Source: Candidatus Zixiibacteriota bacterium (GTDB lineage Bacteria; RBG-13-66-14; B26-G2; WVWN01). Taken from it: DNA of 44,835 bases. The DNA is taken from the NCBI GenBank assembly GCA_011773985.1, contig WVWN01000013.1, positions 1 to 44,835 of the forward strand, read 5' to 3'. Below are positions 32,081 through 40,444 of this stretch, in pieces. Below the pieces are notes generated by a model that did not search any database, had not been told where the DNA came from, and saw only the letters and a list, made by a program, of their open reading frames with translations. Position 1 is the stretch's first letter, and the number at the start of each line of letters is the position of its first letter. The translations under genes were made by a program, and so were the position numbers.

Positions 32081-32949
32081 GGCCTTGCACCAACCTTCAG
32101 ATCTTCTTCCCCTATTATCGTGTTGTCGATGAGCCGGGTCTTGTTTATGAACGCCGCGAGGGCGGCCACGCTTCCCGCTTCTACCTTCGGGACCGGCGTC
32201 AATTCCAGGGGGTGGACGATTTCTATATAGTCGATTTCGGCCGCGGGTTCGGCTTTTGCGACCGCGGCCATCTCGTCGAGAAATTTCGCGGGGCGCCTTT
32301 CCCCCTCGGCGAAGAGGGCTTGGGCCCGCGCCAGCGCCCGGTACAGACAGGTTGCCTGCCGCCGCTCCTCGGGCGAAAGGTAGGAGTTGCGCGACGACAT
32401 CGCCAGGCCGTCGGCCTCTCGGACGATGGGTAGGACCTCGATTTTCACGCCGTAGTTCAGGTCCGCGGCAAGCCTTTTGATAACTTGGGCTTGTTGGTAA
32501 TCTTTCCGCCCGAAGTAAGCGACCTCAGGCCGGCAAATGTTTAGTAGTTTCGCCACTACCGTCGCGACGCCGCGGAAGTGCCCGGGCCGGCGAGCGCCGC
32601 ACAAGACTTCCGTGAGCCGCTCGACGTCGACGTACGTTGTGTAGCCTTCCGCGTACATGTCCGTGGCCTCGGGGGCGAACATCACGTCGACGCCCTCCGC
32701 GGTGGCCAGCCTTTCGTCGCGCTCGATGTCGCGCGGGTACCGTTCGAAGTCTTCGCCCGCGCCGAATTGTGTCGGGTTAACGAAGAGACTTACGACGACG
32801 ACGTCGCAATCGGCGCGCGCGCGCCTTATCAGCGAGAGATGGCCTTCGTGAAAGTACCCCATGGTCGGTACCAAACCCAGGCTCAGCTTCTTCCGGCGGA
32901 ATTCCTCCGCCTTAGTTTGCATCTCGCGGGGCGACGTTACGATTTCCAC
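32074..32949 (-). CDS. panC: Pantoate-beta-alanine ligase
   Basis: A 291-residue enzyme that joins pantoate and beta-alanine using ATP. Motifs are VPTMGYFHEGHLSL (29-42) with the HEGH ATP site, VSLFVNPTQFG, FGRKDYQQ, and MSSRNSYLSPEER, which is the KMSKS-like loop of this family. It lies 3 bases from panB and overlaps panD. Confidence 0.96.
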   Translation of the reverse strand: MEIVTSPREMQTKAEEFRRKKLSLGLVPTMGYFHEGHLSLIRRARADCDVVVVSLFVNPTQFGAGEDFERYPRDIERDERLATAEGVDVMFAPEATDMYAEGYTTYVDVERLTEVLCGARRPGHFRGVATVVAKLLNICRPEVAYFGRKDYQQAQVIKRLAADLNYGVKIEVLPIVREADGLAMSSRNSYLSPEERRQATCLYRALARAQALFAEGERRPAKFLDEMAAVAKAEPAAEIDYIEIVHPLELTPVPKVEAGSVAALAAFINKTRLIDNTIIGEEDLKVGARPC

Positions 32950-32952
32950 GGC

Positions 32953-33810
32953 TCAATTCTCGGGCCGTTTTTCCAGCTCCGATACTTCGGCCCATACCTC
33001 CTCGGCCAACGAGACCGATTCTTCTTCGGCCGGGTATCGGCGGCTTCGTACGAGCTCGCCGTATTCCTTCACCGCGTCGCGCATCGCCGCGGTCACGTCC
33101 GCCAGCTTGCGGACGAACTTCGGGCTGTAACCGCGGTAGAAACCGACGAGGTCGTGGAGCACCAGGATTTGACCGTCGCACTCCGCCCCCGAGCCTATGC
33201 CGATGGTGGGAATGCGCAGCGCGCGCGATATCAAGCCCGCGAGTTGCCACGGGACCATCTCCAACACGATCGAGAAGCAGCCCGCCTCCTGGAGGGTGAG
33301 GGCACGTTCGAGGAGGACGCGGCCCTCGGCCGCATCTTTACCCCGAACGACGCGGCGGCCGAAGTAGTGGACGCTTTGCGGCGTATAGCCGAGGTGGCCC
33401 ATCACCGGGACGCCCGCCCCGACTATCTTTCGAATGCGGGCGACCGTCTCGGGTTGGGCGCCCTCGAGCTTGACCGCTTCCGCGCCTCCCTCCCTGACCA
33501 TTCTCCCCACGTTGGCCATCGTCTTCTCGTCGCTCTCCTGAAAAGACATGAACGGCATATCGGCTACCAACGTTGCTCGCGTAACCGCGCGCCAGACCAT
33601 CGAAACGTGGTAGACGATCTCGTCGACGGTAACGTTGAGCGTGTTATCGTGACCCTGGACGACCATCCCCAACGAATCGCCGACCAGGATAAGGTCAACG
33701 CCGGCCTCGTCCACGGTCGCCGCCGTGGGGAAGTCGTACGCCGTAAGGCAGACGATGGGCGTGCCTTCGCGCTTCAGCTTGATGATATCGTTTGCGGTAA
33801 TTTTGGCCAT
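32953..33810 (-). CDS. panB: 3-methyl-2-oxobutanoate hydroxymethyltransferase
   Basis: A 285-residue enzyme for the first committed step of pantothenate synthesis (ketopantoate). Motifs are ITAYD-like LTAYDFPTA, VGDSLGMVVQGH with a metal-binding Asp, ADMPFMSFQ, VKLEGA, MGHLGYTPQS with the catalytic region, and IGIGSGAECDGQILVLHDLVG. It belongs to the folK-panB-panC-panD run with a 3-base gap to panC. Confidence 0.96.
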   Translation of the reverse strand: MAKITANDIIKLKREGTPIVCLTAYDFPTAATVDEAGVDLILVGDSLGMVVQGHDNTLNVTVDEIVYHVSMVWRAVTRATLVADMPFMSFQESDEKTMANVGRMVREGGAEAVKLEGAQPETVARIRKIVGAGVPVMGHLGYTPQSVHYFGRRVVRGKDAAEGRVLLERALTLQEAGCFSIVLEMVPWQLAGLISRALRIPTIGIGSGAECDGQILVLHDLVGFYRGYSPKFVRKLADVTAAMRDAVKEYGELVRSRRYPAEEESVSLAEEVWAEVSELEKRPEN

Positions 33811-33816
33811 AAATTT

Positions 33817-34320
33817 TCAGTAGCTTACTTCGTAGGTATTGAGTTCGTACGGTGCCAGTTTGGCGAGCACGCGGCTTACGGGTACCCCCTCGCCCGGGAT
33901 TAAGATATCCCCGGCGACGTCCATCAGGGGTTTCAGGAAGAAAGGCCGTTGCGTAAGGGCCTCGTGGGGGATTTTGAGGTCGGCCTCGTCAACGACGAGG
34001 TCGCCGTAGAGGAGGATGTCTACGTCGATGACGCGCGGCCCTTTGGCCTTCTTGCGCGCGCGGCCCAAATCTTTCTCGATTTTCGAGCACGCCTCGAGGA
34101 GCTCCCGCGGTCGAAGCCAGGTATCTATGGCGAGTACGCGGTTGAGGAAGTCCGGCTGGTCGCCCGGGCCCGCCGGCGGCGACTCGTACGTTGGCGAGGA
34201 ACGGTCGAGGTATATACCTCGCGCGCTGGCCACCGCAGCCTCCCCGGCGTTAAGGTTCGCGAACCGGTCGCCCACATTCGAGCCGAGGGCGACGTACGCC
34301 CTTATTTTGTCCCGCAACAT
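33817..34320 (-). CDS. folK: HPPK, folate pyrophosphokinase
   Basis: A 167-residue enzyme that transfers pyrophosphate from ATP to 6-hydroxymethyl-dihydropterin in folate synthesis. Motifs are ALGSNVGDR at 12-20, SPTYESPP, QPDFLNRV, and RVIDVDILLYGD carrying the two metal-binding Asp residues, then IPHEALTQRPFFLKPL. It heads the pantothenate operon. A 17-bp inverted repeat lies on the promoter -10 region. The leader would be about 12 bases with no ribosome site, so initiation may be leaderless-like. Confidence 0.95.
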   Translation of the reverse strand: MLRDKIRAYVALGSNVGDRFANLNAGEAAVASARGIYLDRSSPTYESPPAGPGDQPDFLNRVLAIDTWLRPRELLEACSKIEKDLGRARKKAKGPRVIDVDILLYGDLVVDEADLKIPHEALTQRPFFLKPLMDVAGDILIPGEGVPVSRVLAKLAPYELNTYEVSY

Positions 34321-34328
34321 ATATTTTT

Positions 34329-34345
34329 TATGTTATTATAACATA
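34329..34345. promoter_or_regulatory. Operator-like inverted repeat at the folK promoter
   Basis: TATGTTAT-T-ATAACATA is a perfect 8-bp inverted repeat around one base. Its right arm coincides with the -10 hexamer of the folK promoter, so a dimeric repressor bound here would block transcription. No regulator gene is adjacent. An AT-rich chance palindrome cannot be excluded. Confidence 0.5.
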
Positions 34346-34368
34346 ACATTCGGCCATTTGAGCGTCAA
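34340..34368 (-). promoter_or_regulatory. Sigma70-type promoter of folK-panBCD
   Basis: On the minus strand, TTGACG (34363-34368), a 17-base spacer and TATGTT (34340-34345). A TATAAT also lies 5 bases further downstream within the inverted repeat. Confidence 0.6.
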
Positions 34369-34481
34369 CTAAAACGGCCCTTCCTCGGCTCGTTAATAGG
34401 TAAAGCTCGCGGGGCCCAATTTTTTAACGGGCCGCGCGGCGGGGAGATTTTTTTCGGCCGTTACGCGCGTGGCAGCGTGCC

Positions 34482-35708
34482 GTGGTTGAGGAGAAGAAAG
34501 TAGCGCGGGAGCGCCGAATTACCGTCGGGACCGTCGCCGTGGGCGAGGGCGGTAAAAAGCGCGTTATGGAAGCCCTTGCGCGGGGCCGCATTTCGGGGGG
34601 TAAATTCGTCCAGGAATTCGAAGAGGCCTTTGCCGCTTACCACGGCCTGAAATACGGCATAGCGGTATCGACCGGCACCGACGCCGACGCCGTCGCCGTC
34701 GCTACGCTCCTCGAGCGCGGCGGGCGCCGTGGCGACGAGGTCATCTTGCCGGCCCTCACGTTTATTTCGGTAGCGAACGCGGTTTTGCATGCCGGCCTCG
34801 TGCCCCGTTTCGCCGACATAAACGCCGACAGTTATAATCTCGAGCCGGCGGCGGCAGAGGCCGCGATTTCGCCGCGCACACGAGCCGTTATGGCGGTCCA
34901 CAATTTCGGCCGGCCGGCCCCTATGGGCGAGCTGGCAGAAGTAGCGGCTCGTCACGGCTTGATGCTGATCGAGGACGCCGCGGAGGCGCACGGCGCGCGC
35001 TACCGCGGGAAGCTCGTAGGGACCTTCGGCGCGATGGCCGCCTACTCCTTCTACGTCGCCCACATTTTGACGACGGGCGAAGGCGGCATGGTAATCACGG
35101 ACGACGACGAGTTAGCGCGGCTCTGCCGGAGCTTACGGGCCCACGGCCGGGCGTGCGACTGCAAGGTGTGCGTATTGAACGTGGACTCGAGCTATTGTCC
35201 CCTCCGCTATAAATACGGCGACGATACCGACATACGCTTCCACTTCGAACGGGTGGGGTTCTCCAGCAAGATGAACGAGCTGGAAGCGGCTTTGGGCGTC
35301 GAGCAGGTCGAAAAGATGGACGACATCGTGCGCGCCCGGCGCGAAAGGCTCGATTACTTCAACCGGCACCTGGCGCGCCATGAAGAATTCCTGAAGCTAT
35401 TTCGCGCGGGCCCGGGCGAAGAGATAAGCCCGCTTTGTTACCCGCTCGTAGTCCAGCGCGAGGCGCCCTTCGAGCGGTTCGAGCTCACGAAGTACTTGGA
35501 ACAGCGGGGCGTTGAGACGAGGCCCGCCTTCGGGTGCGTACCCACCCAACAGCCGGCGTACAAGTGGATGGGCCACCGCGAGGGGGAGTTCCCCGCCGCG
35601 GAGCACGTCGGCGCGCGGGGTTTCTACATCGGCTGCCACCAGAATATAACCGACGAGGACGCCGCGTACGTGGTTGCGGCCTTCGACGAGTTTATGAAGA
35701 AATACTAG
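34482..35708 (+). CDS. DegT/DnrJ/EryC1-family PLP enzyme with His for the catalytic Lys
   Basis: A 408-residue enzyme of the sugar aminotransferase superfamily (GTDADAVAVATLL cofactor loop, DEVILPALTFISVANAV, IEDAAEAHGA). In family aminotransferases a Lys holds PLP just before LTTGEGG; here the position is H194 (YVAHILTTGEGGM). His at this place is known in PMP-dependent sugar 3-dehydratases (ColD, RfbH/E1). It also has a Cys group in GRACDCKVC...YC (C225, C227, C230, C239), at the same region where RfbH binds a 2Fe-2S cluster, although the upstream cluster Cys of RfbH is Ala here. So it more likely makes a deoxysugar than an aminosugar. The start (GTG) has no clear ribosome site. A glycosyltransferase follows. 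Confidence 0.85.
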   Translation: MVEEKKVARERRITVGTVAVGEGGKKRVMEALARGRISGGKFVQEFEEAFAAYHGLKYGIAVSTGTDADAVAVATLLERGGRRGDEVILPALTFISVANAVLHAGLVPRFADINADSYNLEPAAAEAAISPRTRAVMAVHNFGRPAPMGELAEVAARHGLMLIEDAAEAHGARYRGKLVGTFGAMAAYSFYVAHILTTGEGGMVITDDDELARLCRSLRAHGRACDCKVCVLNVDSSYCPLRYKYGDDTDIRFHFERVGFSSKMNELEAALGVEQVEKMDDIVRARRERLDYFNRHLARHEEFLKLFRAGPGEEISPLCYPLVVQREAPFERFELTKYLEQRGVETRPAFGCVPTQQPAYKWMGHREGEFPAAEHVGARGFYIGCHQNITDEDAAYVVAAFDEFMKKY

Positions 35709-35744
35709 GCGGCCGCCTCCCCGGCGCCGGGGTGGGGCTAAGCC

Positions 35745-36482
35745 GTGTCGTCCGAAATTCTGATAGTCGTGCCGACTTATAACGAGCGCGACAACGTCGT
35801 GCCGTTGTGCGAGGAGCTCCTGGCGCGGCCGGAGCGCCCGGACGTACTCGTAGTAGATGACAACTCGCCGGACGGTACCGCGGCCGAGGCGCGCGCCGTC
35901 GGGGCACGATGCCCGGGCAGAATGCACGTGTTATGCCGCGAAAAGAAAGGGGGCCGGGGCGGTGCGGTGCTCGCCGGTTTCTCGTGGGGGCTGGGGCGGG
36001 ACTACGGATTCTTTTTCGAGATGGACGCCGACTTCTCGCACCGGCCGGACGAGATACCGCTCTTTTTAGAGGCGGCACGCGGAGCCGACGTCGTCGTCGG
36101 CTCGCGGTACCTCCCCGCCTCCCGGATATTGAATTGGCCGCCGGGGAGGCTTTTTTTTAGCAAATTGGCCAACCGCTACGCCAGGTTCTTGCTGCGTATC
36201 CCCATCACCGATTATACGAACGGCTTCCGATGTTATCGTCGCGCCGCGGTGGAGGCGATCGACGTCGGCGCTGTCGACGCCTCGGGCTATGTAGTACTGA
36301 GCGAAATCGCGTACCAACTTTACCGCCGGCGTTTCCGTTTCGCGGAGGTCCCCACCGAGTTCGTAAACCGGCGGCGGGGCGAATCCAACCTGTCGCCGGG
36401 CGAGATAGTGTCGGCGTTCGTCGGCGTTTTGCGGCTCGCGGCAAAGGGCGGACGTTTCGGGCCACGCCGCGACCGACCTTGA
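35745..36482 (+). CDS. GT2 glycosyltransferase, dolichyl-phosphate mannose synthase-like
   Basis: A 245-residue enzyme. VVPTYNERDNV at 8-18, VVDDNSPDGT with the nucleotide-sugar Asp, the metal-binding DADFSHRP, VGSRYLP, and FVNRRRGESNL follow the polyprenol-phosphate mannosyltransferase pattern. It should transfer a hexose from a nucleotide sugar to a polyprenyl phosphate at the inner membrane. It has no C-terminal membrane domain, as in the short soluble type. GTG start at 35745, 36 bases past the DegT-fold gene, suggesting joint work on envelope sugars. Confidence 0.88.
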   Translation: MSSEILIVVPTYNERDNVVPLCEELLARPERPDVLVVDDNSPDGTAAEARAVGARCPGRMHVLCREKKGGRGGAVLAGFSWGLGRDYGFFFEMDADFSHRPDEIPLFLEAARGADVVVGSRYLPASRILNWPPGRLFFSKLANRYARFLLRIPITDYTNGFRCYRRAAVEAIDVGAVDASGYVVLSEIAYQLYRRRFRFAEVPTEFVNRRRGESNLSPGEIVSAFVGVLRLAAKGGRFGPRRDRP

Positions 36483-36517
36483 CGCCGCGGCCCTTTTTCG
36501 GTAATATAAGCGGAGAG

Positions 36518-37447
36518 ATGGCGGACAAAGAAAAAAAGCCCCGGCAGGCCTGGTGGTTGCGCCGTCGTATGAACCTCATGGTCGTACCGCACGGCCGCGG
36601 CCGGAACCGTAGTCTATACGTCCACGGCTTCGTGCTTGCTCTCCTCTTGCTCGCGAGCGCGGCCGTTTTGATTCTCGCCGGGCTGATGGTGTCCGATTAT
36701 TGGAGGAACGTTTTAAAAATCTCGCAGCTCGCGGTATACGAGCGGCGCGACCGCGAGGAGAGTTATAAGTTAGAAGTTATGGAGAAGGGATTGGAGGAGT
36801 TGGGGGCGAAGGCCGCGGAGGTCGACGAACAGTACGACGTGTTGATACGCGAACATCGCTTGAACGAAGTGCGGCCGCCGGAGGATTTATCGCCGAGAGA
36901 CGGGGGGGAGGCCGGAGGGCCTTTGGATGATATCGAACGGCGGCTCGAGCGGTTGGAAAAAAACTTCCGCCTCGTGCGCCGCCGTTTCGAAGATGACCCC
37001 GGCGCGCTGGCGAGTATCCCCTCCATCATGCCCTGCCGGGGGTGGTTGTACCGCGACTTCGGCAATACCATATCGCCGTTCACCGGGCGGGTGGAAATGC
37101 ACCGGGGCCTCGACGTCGTAGCGCCGAGGGGCACGCCGGTCGTCGCCACGGCTGCGGGTGTAGTGACCTTCGCGGGCCTGGACGAGCACTACGGTTTGAC
37201 CGTGGAGGTAGACCACGGCAACGGCTTCCAGACTCACTACGCGCACAATATGAGGAACGCCGCGCAGGCCGGCACGCGCGTGAAGCGCGGCCAAGTCGTT
37301 GCGTACGTAGGGAGCACGGGCCGGTCAAGTTGTACACACGTGCATTACGAGGCCCGTAAGAACGGCGTCGCCGTAAACCCGCGTTACTTTATACTCCGCG
37401 AACCGCGGTCGCCCGCCCCCGAGGAACCAGGCCCAGCCACAATATAA
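36518..37447 (+). CDS. M23-family peptidoglycan endopeptidase
   Basis: A 309-residue membrane-anchored protein. ATG 36518 follows GGAG, about 35 bases past the glycosyltransferase; the longer open frame overlaps that gene. A basic N-terminus is followed by one membrane helix at about 37-58, a coiled coil (about 60-155), and the LytM domain (about 185-295). Zinc and catalytic residues are all present: H195-x3-D199, H240 and H274-x-H276. Such proteins cut peptide cross-links in the cell wall or activate amidases. The intact metal site argues for an active enzyme rather than an EnvC-type activator. Confidence 0.9.
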   Translation: MADKEKKPRQAWWLRRRMNLMVVPHGRGRNRSLYVHGFVLALLLLASAAVLILAGLMVSDYWRNVLKISQLAVYERRDREESYKLEVMEKGLEELGAKAAEVDEQYDVLIREHRLNEVRPPEDLSPRDGGEAGGPLDDIERRLERLEKNFRLVRRRFEDDPGALASIPSIMPCRGWLYRDFGNTISPFTGRVEMHRGLDVVAPRGTPVVATAAGVVTFAGLDEHYGLTVEVDHGNGFQTHYAHNMRNAAQAGTRVKRGQVVAYVGSTGRSSCTHVHYEARKNGVAVNPRYFILREPRSPAPEEPGPATI

Positions 37448-37448
37448 A

Positions 37449-37468
37449 AGCCGACCGCGAGGTCGGCT
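37449..37468 (-). terminator. Bidirectional terminator between the M23 gene and the thioredoxin-fold gene
   Basis: AGCCGACC / GGTCGGCT with a 4-base loop. On the minus strand it is followed by TTTTATATT, a better T-run than on the plus strand. Confidence 0.7.
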
Positions 37469-37492
37469 TCGACATTTAAGGCTGCAGGTCGG

Positions 37493-38395
37493 CTATTCGG
37501 TCTCGCCCGGGCGTGGCCCTTGCGTAAAAGCCTTAACCGTTTCCTCGAACATCGTAAGCTGCGTAAGCTTCCGCTGAGCTTCTTCCGCTTCCGGCGTTCC
37601 CGGGTAGTCGGCCACGACTTTACGGTAGGCGGCGACGGCGTCGTCGACGTTCTCCAGTAGTTGGTGGGCGTCGCCCGCGTACAGATGGCATTTGCGGGTT
37701 TCGGGGGCTTCCGGGTACTTAGCGATTACGTCGTTGAAAAAGGCCAGCGCTTCGTTTGCTTGGTGCGCCGTAAGGTCGATAAAACCCAGTTGGGTCAGCG
37801 CGCTGGGGCAGAGGCTGGTTTCGTTCTTTGGGTCTTGCGTTACTAATTTTTCGAGGCGAGGACGGGCTTTTTCGTAACGGCCCGTTTCGACGTACGTCGT
37901 CCCTAATTTGTAAGCCAGTTTCAAGTCGTCCGGGTTCGCCTTTTCTCGCGCCAAGAGGTCTTTCAGCGTTTCGACGCGGCCGGCCGCGACGTCATCGAGC
38001 AATTTAATGAATTCCTCGGCGGTAACGGCGCCGACGACCCGCTTGAGCTCGTCGCCCCGCGCGTCGTAAAATATGGTTGTCGGGAACGCGCTGACGCCGT
38101 ACGCTTTGGGGGTCTCTTCGTCCGTCTCCTCGTCTATGCGGACGGCGACAAAGGGCGCGAGTTTCTTCTCCACTTCGGCGTTGGCTAAAACCTCGTCCTC
38201 AAACTTATCGGACATCTTGCTCCAGTCGGCGCTGTAATACGCCACGAGGTTTTTGCCCTCCGCGGACGCCTGTTCCTTGCCCTCGTCCATCGACTTGAGC
38301 CACGTAATGCCTTCGCGGCCTCTTTTTGCGCACCCGCTACCCAAAGCCGCCGCGCACACGAGGTAAGCCACAAAGAGTTTCGGCCACGTTTTCAT
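37493..38395 (-). CDS. Thioredoxin-fold lipoprotein with TPRs, no CXXC
   Basis: A 300-residue protein from ATG 38395 (AAGGAG site; overlaps nothing). The lipoprotein signal ends GSGC with the lipidated Cys at 22. Residues about 28-140 have a thioredoxin-like fold (NLVAYYSADWSKMSDKFEDEV..., VRIDEETDEETPKAYGVSAFPTTIFYDARG) with the cis-Pro region AFPT intact. But the active-site CXXC is WSKM, so it cannot be a disulfide oxidoreductase. Residues about 155-285 hold three or four TPR-like repeats (LGTTYVETGRYEKARPRLEKLV). It may act as a binding scaffold in the periplasm. The small membrane protein gene lies just upstream in the same operon. Confidence 0.8.
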   Translation of the reverse strand: MKTWPKLFVAYLVCAAALGSGCAKRGREGITWLKSMDEGKEQASAEGKNLVAYYSADWSKMSDKFEDEVLANAEVEKKLAPFVAVRIDEETDEETPKAYGVSAFPTTIFYDARGDELKRVVGAVTAEEFIKLLDDVAAGRVETLKDLLAREKANPDDLKLAYKLGTTYVETGRYEKARPRLEKLVTQDPKNETSLCPSALTQLGFIDLTAHQANEALAFFNDVIAKYPEAPETRKCHLYAGDAHQLLENVDDAVAAYRKVVADYPGTPEAEEAQRKLTQLTMFEETVKAFTQGPRPGETE

Positions 38396-38399
38396 CGTA

Positions 38400-38762
38400 T
38401 CACTCCTTATCCCGAAGTAGATAGGACAACAAAGCACCTGCGGATCCCAGCGCGATCAGCACCATAGCCAGGACGACGTACGCGGGAGCGATGTTTACGT
38501 CATATTTTTGGTAATAGCCCCGGGCGAACCACAATATGACGATGCCGGTCGCCACGGCCGCGGCGCTGAAGCCCAGCCGTTGTAGTAAGATCCCTTGTTT
38601 TACGAGGCGTTTCAACGCCGGGTCGCCCGCCTTGCCCGCTCGCCGCAGTATTCCCCGGCGCTCCTTAATCGTGCTATTATAGATCCACAGGATCGCGAGG
38701 AGGCCGCCTATAACGGCCCCGCCGTAGATGAATAAGTCCAAGGCCTCGAATAATGCTTCCAC
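38400..38762 (-). CDS. Small three-helix membrane protein
   Basis: A 120-residue protein, GTG start at 38762. Hydrophobic helices lie at about 10-28, 64-83 and 92-114, with a basic loop between the first two (TIKERRGILRRAGKAGDPALKRLVKQG). No family recognised. It is first in the operon with the thioredoxin-fold lipoprotein, whose start is 4 bases past its stop, and has a good promoter. Confidence 0.7.
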   Translation of the reverse strand: MEALFEALDLFIYGGAVIGGLLAILWIYNSTIKERRGILRRAGKAGDPALKRLVKQGILLQRLGFSAAAVATGIVILWFARGYYQKYDVNIAPAYVVLAMVLIALGSAGALLSYLLRDKE

Positions 38763-38771
38763 CGACCAATT

Positions 38772-38800
38772 ATTATCGACACGCGCGTTCGGAAAGTCAA
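38772..38800 (-). promoter_or_regulatory. Sigma70-type promoter of the small membrane protein operon
   Basis: On the minus strand, TTGACT (38795-38800), a 17-base spacer and GATAAT (38772-38777). Confidence 0.65.
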
Positions 38801-38822
38801 GGTAAAAACCGAACGGCTTCCC

Positions 38823-40421
38823 GTGGACGAGCTAACCGTAAAAGTATTGCTGGCCGAGCTGGCCCCGGCCCTACGTGATGCCTCGGTGGCGTCCGTTTAC
38901 CGCGTCTCGTCGAGGGCGGTTTCGCTCGAGCTTGCGGGCGGAGCGTTGACGTTGGCGGCGGGCGAAGGCGGCGCCTTGTTCTACGGGGAAGAGCGAGGCA
39001 GGGTTAGGCGCGAGCGGGTGCGCTCAACCCTCGACGGTGCCAAGCTCGTACGCGCCGAGCAGTGGCACGACGACCGGCTGGTCGTGTTTGACTTCGCGTC
39101 GCCCGGCGGCGCGCTCCAGTTAGTGGCCGAATTTTTCGGCCGGGCCGGCGGCGTACATATTTTAAAGGGCGGTGCCGTAAACGGCCGATTGGTCGGTCGG
39201 CGCTTGGCCGTGGGGGAGGCGTATCCTTGGCCTGCGGACCGTGGCCGGGCTCCGGCGACGCCGCTTTCCACTGAGGAGATGGCGCCATATATGGCCGCGG
39301 ACGGCGCCGGGGCGCTCGTACGGGACGTGGCCTACATGTCTCCCTGGGCCGCGCGGGCCGTCTTGGCGGACGGCGACGCGGAGGCTGCGGCGCGCCGGCT
39401 GGCGGCCTTCGCCCGGGCGGCCGCGGGCGAAGACATCCAGCCTGTGGCGGTCTCGTTGGCGGGCGTGTGGCGGCCTTTCCCGTGCGACATCTTCGGCGCC
39501 GCGCGTGCCGACGACGTGCGGCCTTTCGATAGTTTAAACGCGGCCACGGCCTTCGCTTATGTAGAGACGGAACGAGCCGGGGAGCTCGCGGCCGCGCGCA
39601 GCGACGTAGAACGGCGTTTGCTCGCCCGGTTGAAGAGGCTCGGGCGCCAACGGGAAACGCTCGAGGACCGCCGTGAGGATTATAGCCGCTACGGCCGGTA
39701 CCGACGAATGGGCGAGGCGTTGAAGTATAACCTCGCCGCGGTCCGTAAGGGCATGGCCAGCGTCACGCTGCCGGACCCTTACGGTTCCGGCGACGTTGAC
39801 GTGGAGCTCGAGCCGGCGCTTTCGCCCGCGGAGAACGTGGAACGTCTTTTCGCCCTTTATAGAAAGGCGAAGCGCGGCGTCGAGGCGGTAAGTGCGCGGC
39901 TCGAGGTGCTGGCAAAGGAACTCGGCCGCGTTCGCGACGACCTCGAGCGGGTCCGGGGGGCCTTCGACGCGGCTGAGCTCGAGCCTTGGCTCGAGGGGCG
40001 AGAAGTTCCGCCGAAAGCGCGTAGAATAGCGGTAGGGCCGGGGCGCCGTTTCCTCTCGACGGACGGCTTAACGGTTTTGGTCGGCCGGAGCGCCGCCGAG
40101 AACGACGAGCTAACTTTCAAGTACGCGCGCCCTTACGACCTCTGGCTCCACGCGGAACAGGCACGCGGCTCGCACGTCATCGTTCGGCGCGCGGATAAGA
40201 ACAAACCCGTGCCGCGGCGCACGGTGGAGGAGGCCGCGGCGTTGGCGGCGTTTTATTCATCCGCCAAGCACGCCGGCCTGGTACCTGTCGTCGTGGCGGA
40301 GCGGCGTCACGTCCGCCGGGCAAAAGGTCGCGCGGGCCGCGCTACGTACGGCCGCGGCGAGGTCGTATTTGTCGAGCCGGCCCAAAAGTTGAAACCCGCG
40401 CCTTCACGCGGGCCGGATTAA
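38823..40421 (+). CDS. rqcH: NFACT-family ribosome quality control protein RqcH
   Basis: A 532-residue protein, GTG start. The N-terminal half is the NFACT-N domain (DELTVKVLLAELAPAL, then FDFASPGGALQLVAEFFGRAGGVHIL). A long coiled coil follows at about 255-385, and the C-terminal NFACT-R domain is at about 405-520 (LSTDGLTVLVGRSAAENDELTFKYARPYDLWLHAEQARGSHVIV), the most recognisable block. Bacterial RqcH binds stalled 50S subunits with tRNA-Ala and adds Ala tails. Older annotations call it fibronectin-binding protein. I did not find the DR pair of Bacillus RqcH in its usual form, so tailing activity is not certain. Confidence 0.85.
   Translation: MDELTVKVLLAELAPALRDASVASVYRVSSRAVSLELAGGALTLAAGEGGALFYGEERGRVRRERVRSTLDGAKLVRAEQWHDDRLVVFDFASPGGALQLVAEFFGRAGGVHILKGGAVNGRLVGRRLAVGEAYPWPADRGRAPATPLSTEEMAPYMAADGAGALVRDVAYMSPWAARAVLADGDAEAAARRLAAFARAAAGEDIQPVAVSLAGVWRPFPCDIFGAARADDVRPFDSLNAATAFAYVETERAGELAAARSDVERRLLARLKRLGRQRETLEDRREDYSRYGRYRRMGEALKYNLAAVRKGMASVTLPDPYGSGDVDVELEPALSPAENVERLFALYRKAKRGVEAVSARLEVLAKELGRVRDDLERVRGAFDAAELEPWLEGREVPPKARRIAVGPGRRFLSTDGLTVLVGRSAAENDELTFKYARPYDLWLHAEQARGSHVIVRRADKNKPVPRRTVEEAAALAAFYSSAKHAGLVPVVVAERRHVRRAKGRAGRATYGRGEVVFVEPAQKLKPAPSRGPD
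40392..40412 (-). terminator. Possible terminator of the argS operon
   Basis: CCCGCG / CGCGGG (40395-40412) with a 6-base loop, followed on the minus strand by TTTCAACTTTT. It lies inside the end of rqcH and downstream of argS. Confidence 0.4.
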
Positions 40422-40444
40422 TCCCCGGAAGTTAAGATTTTCGG

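Noticed and set aside
32578-33903. 441-codon open frame on the plus strand
   Set aside because: It is antisense to panC, panB and folK, which are all unmistakable.
36230-36517. Upstream extension of the M23 gene frame
   Set aside because: It overlaps the glycosyltransferase and is Arg/Pro-rich out-of-frame sequence; ATG 36518 has a ribosome site.
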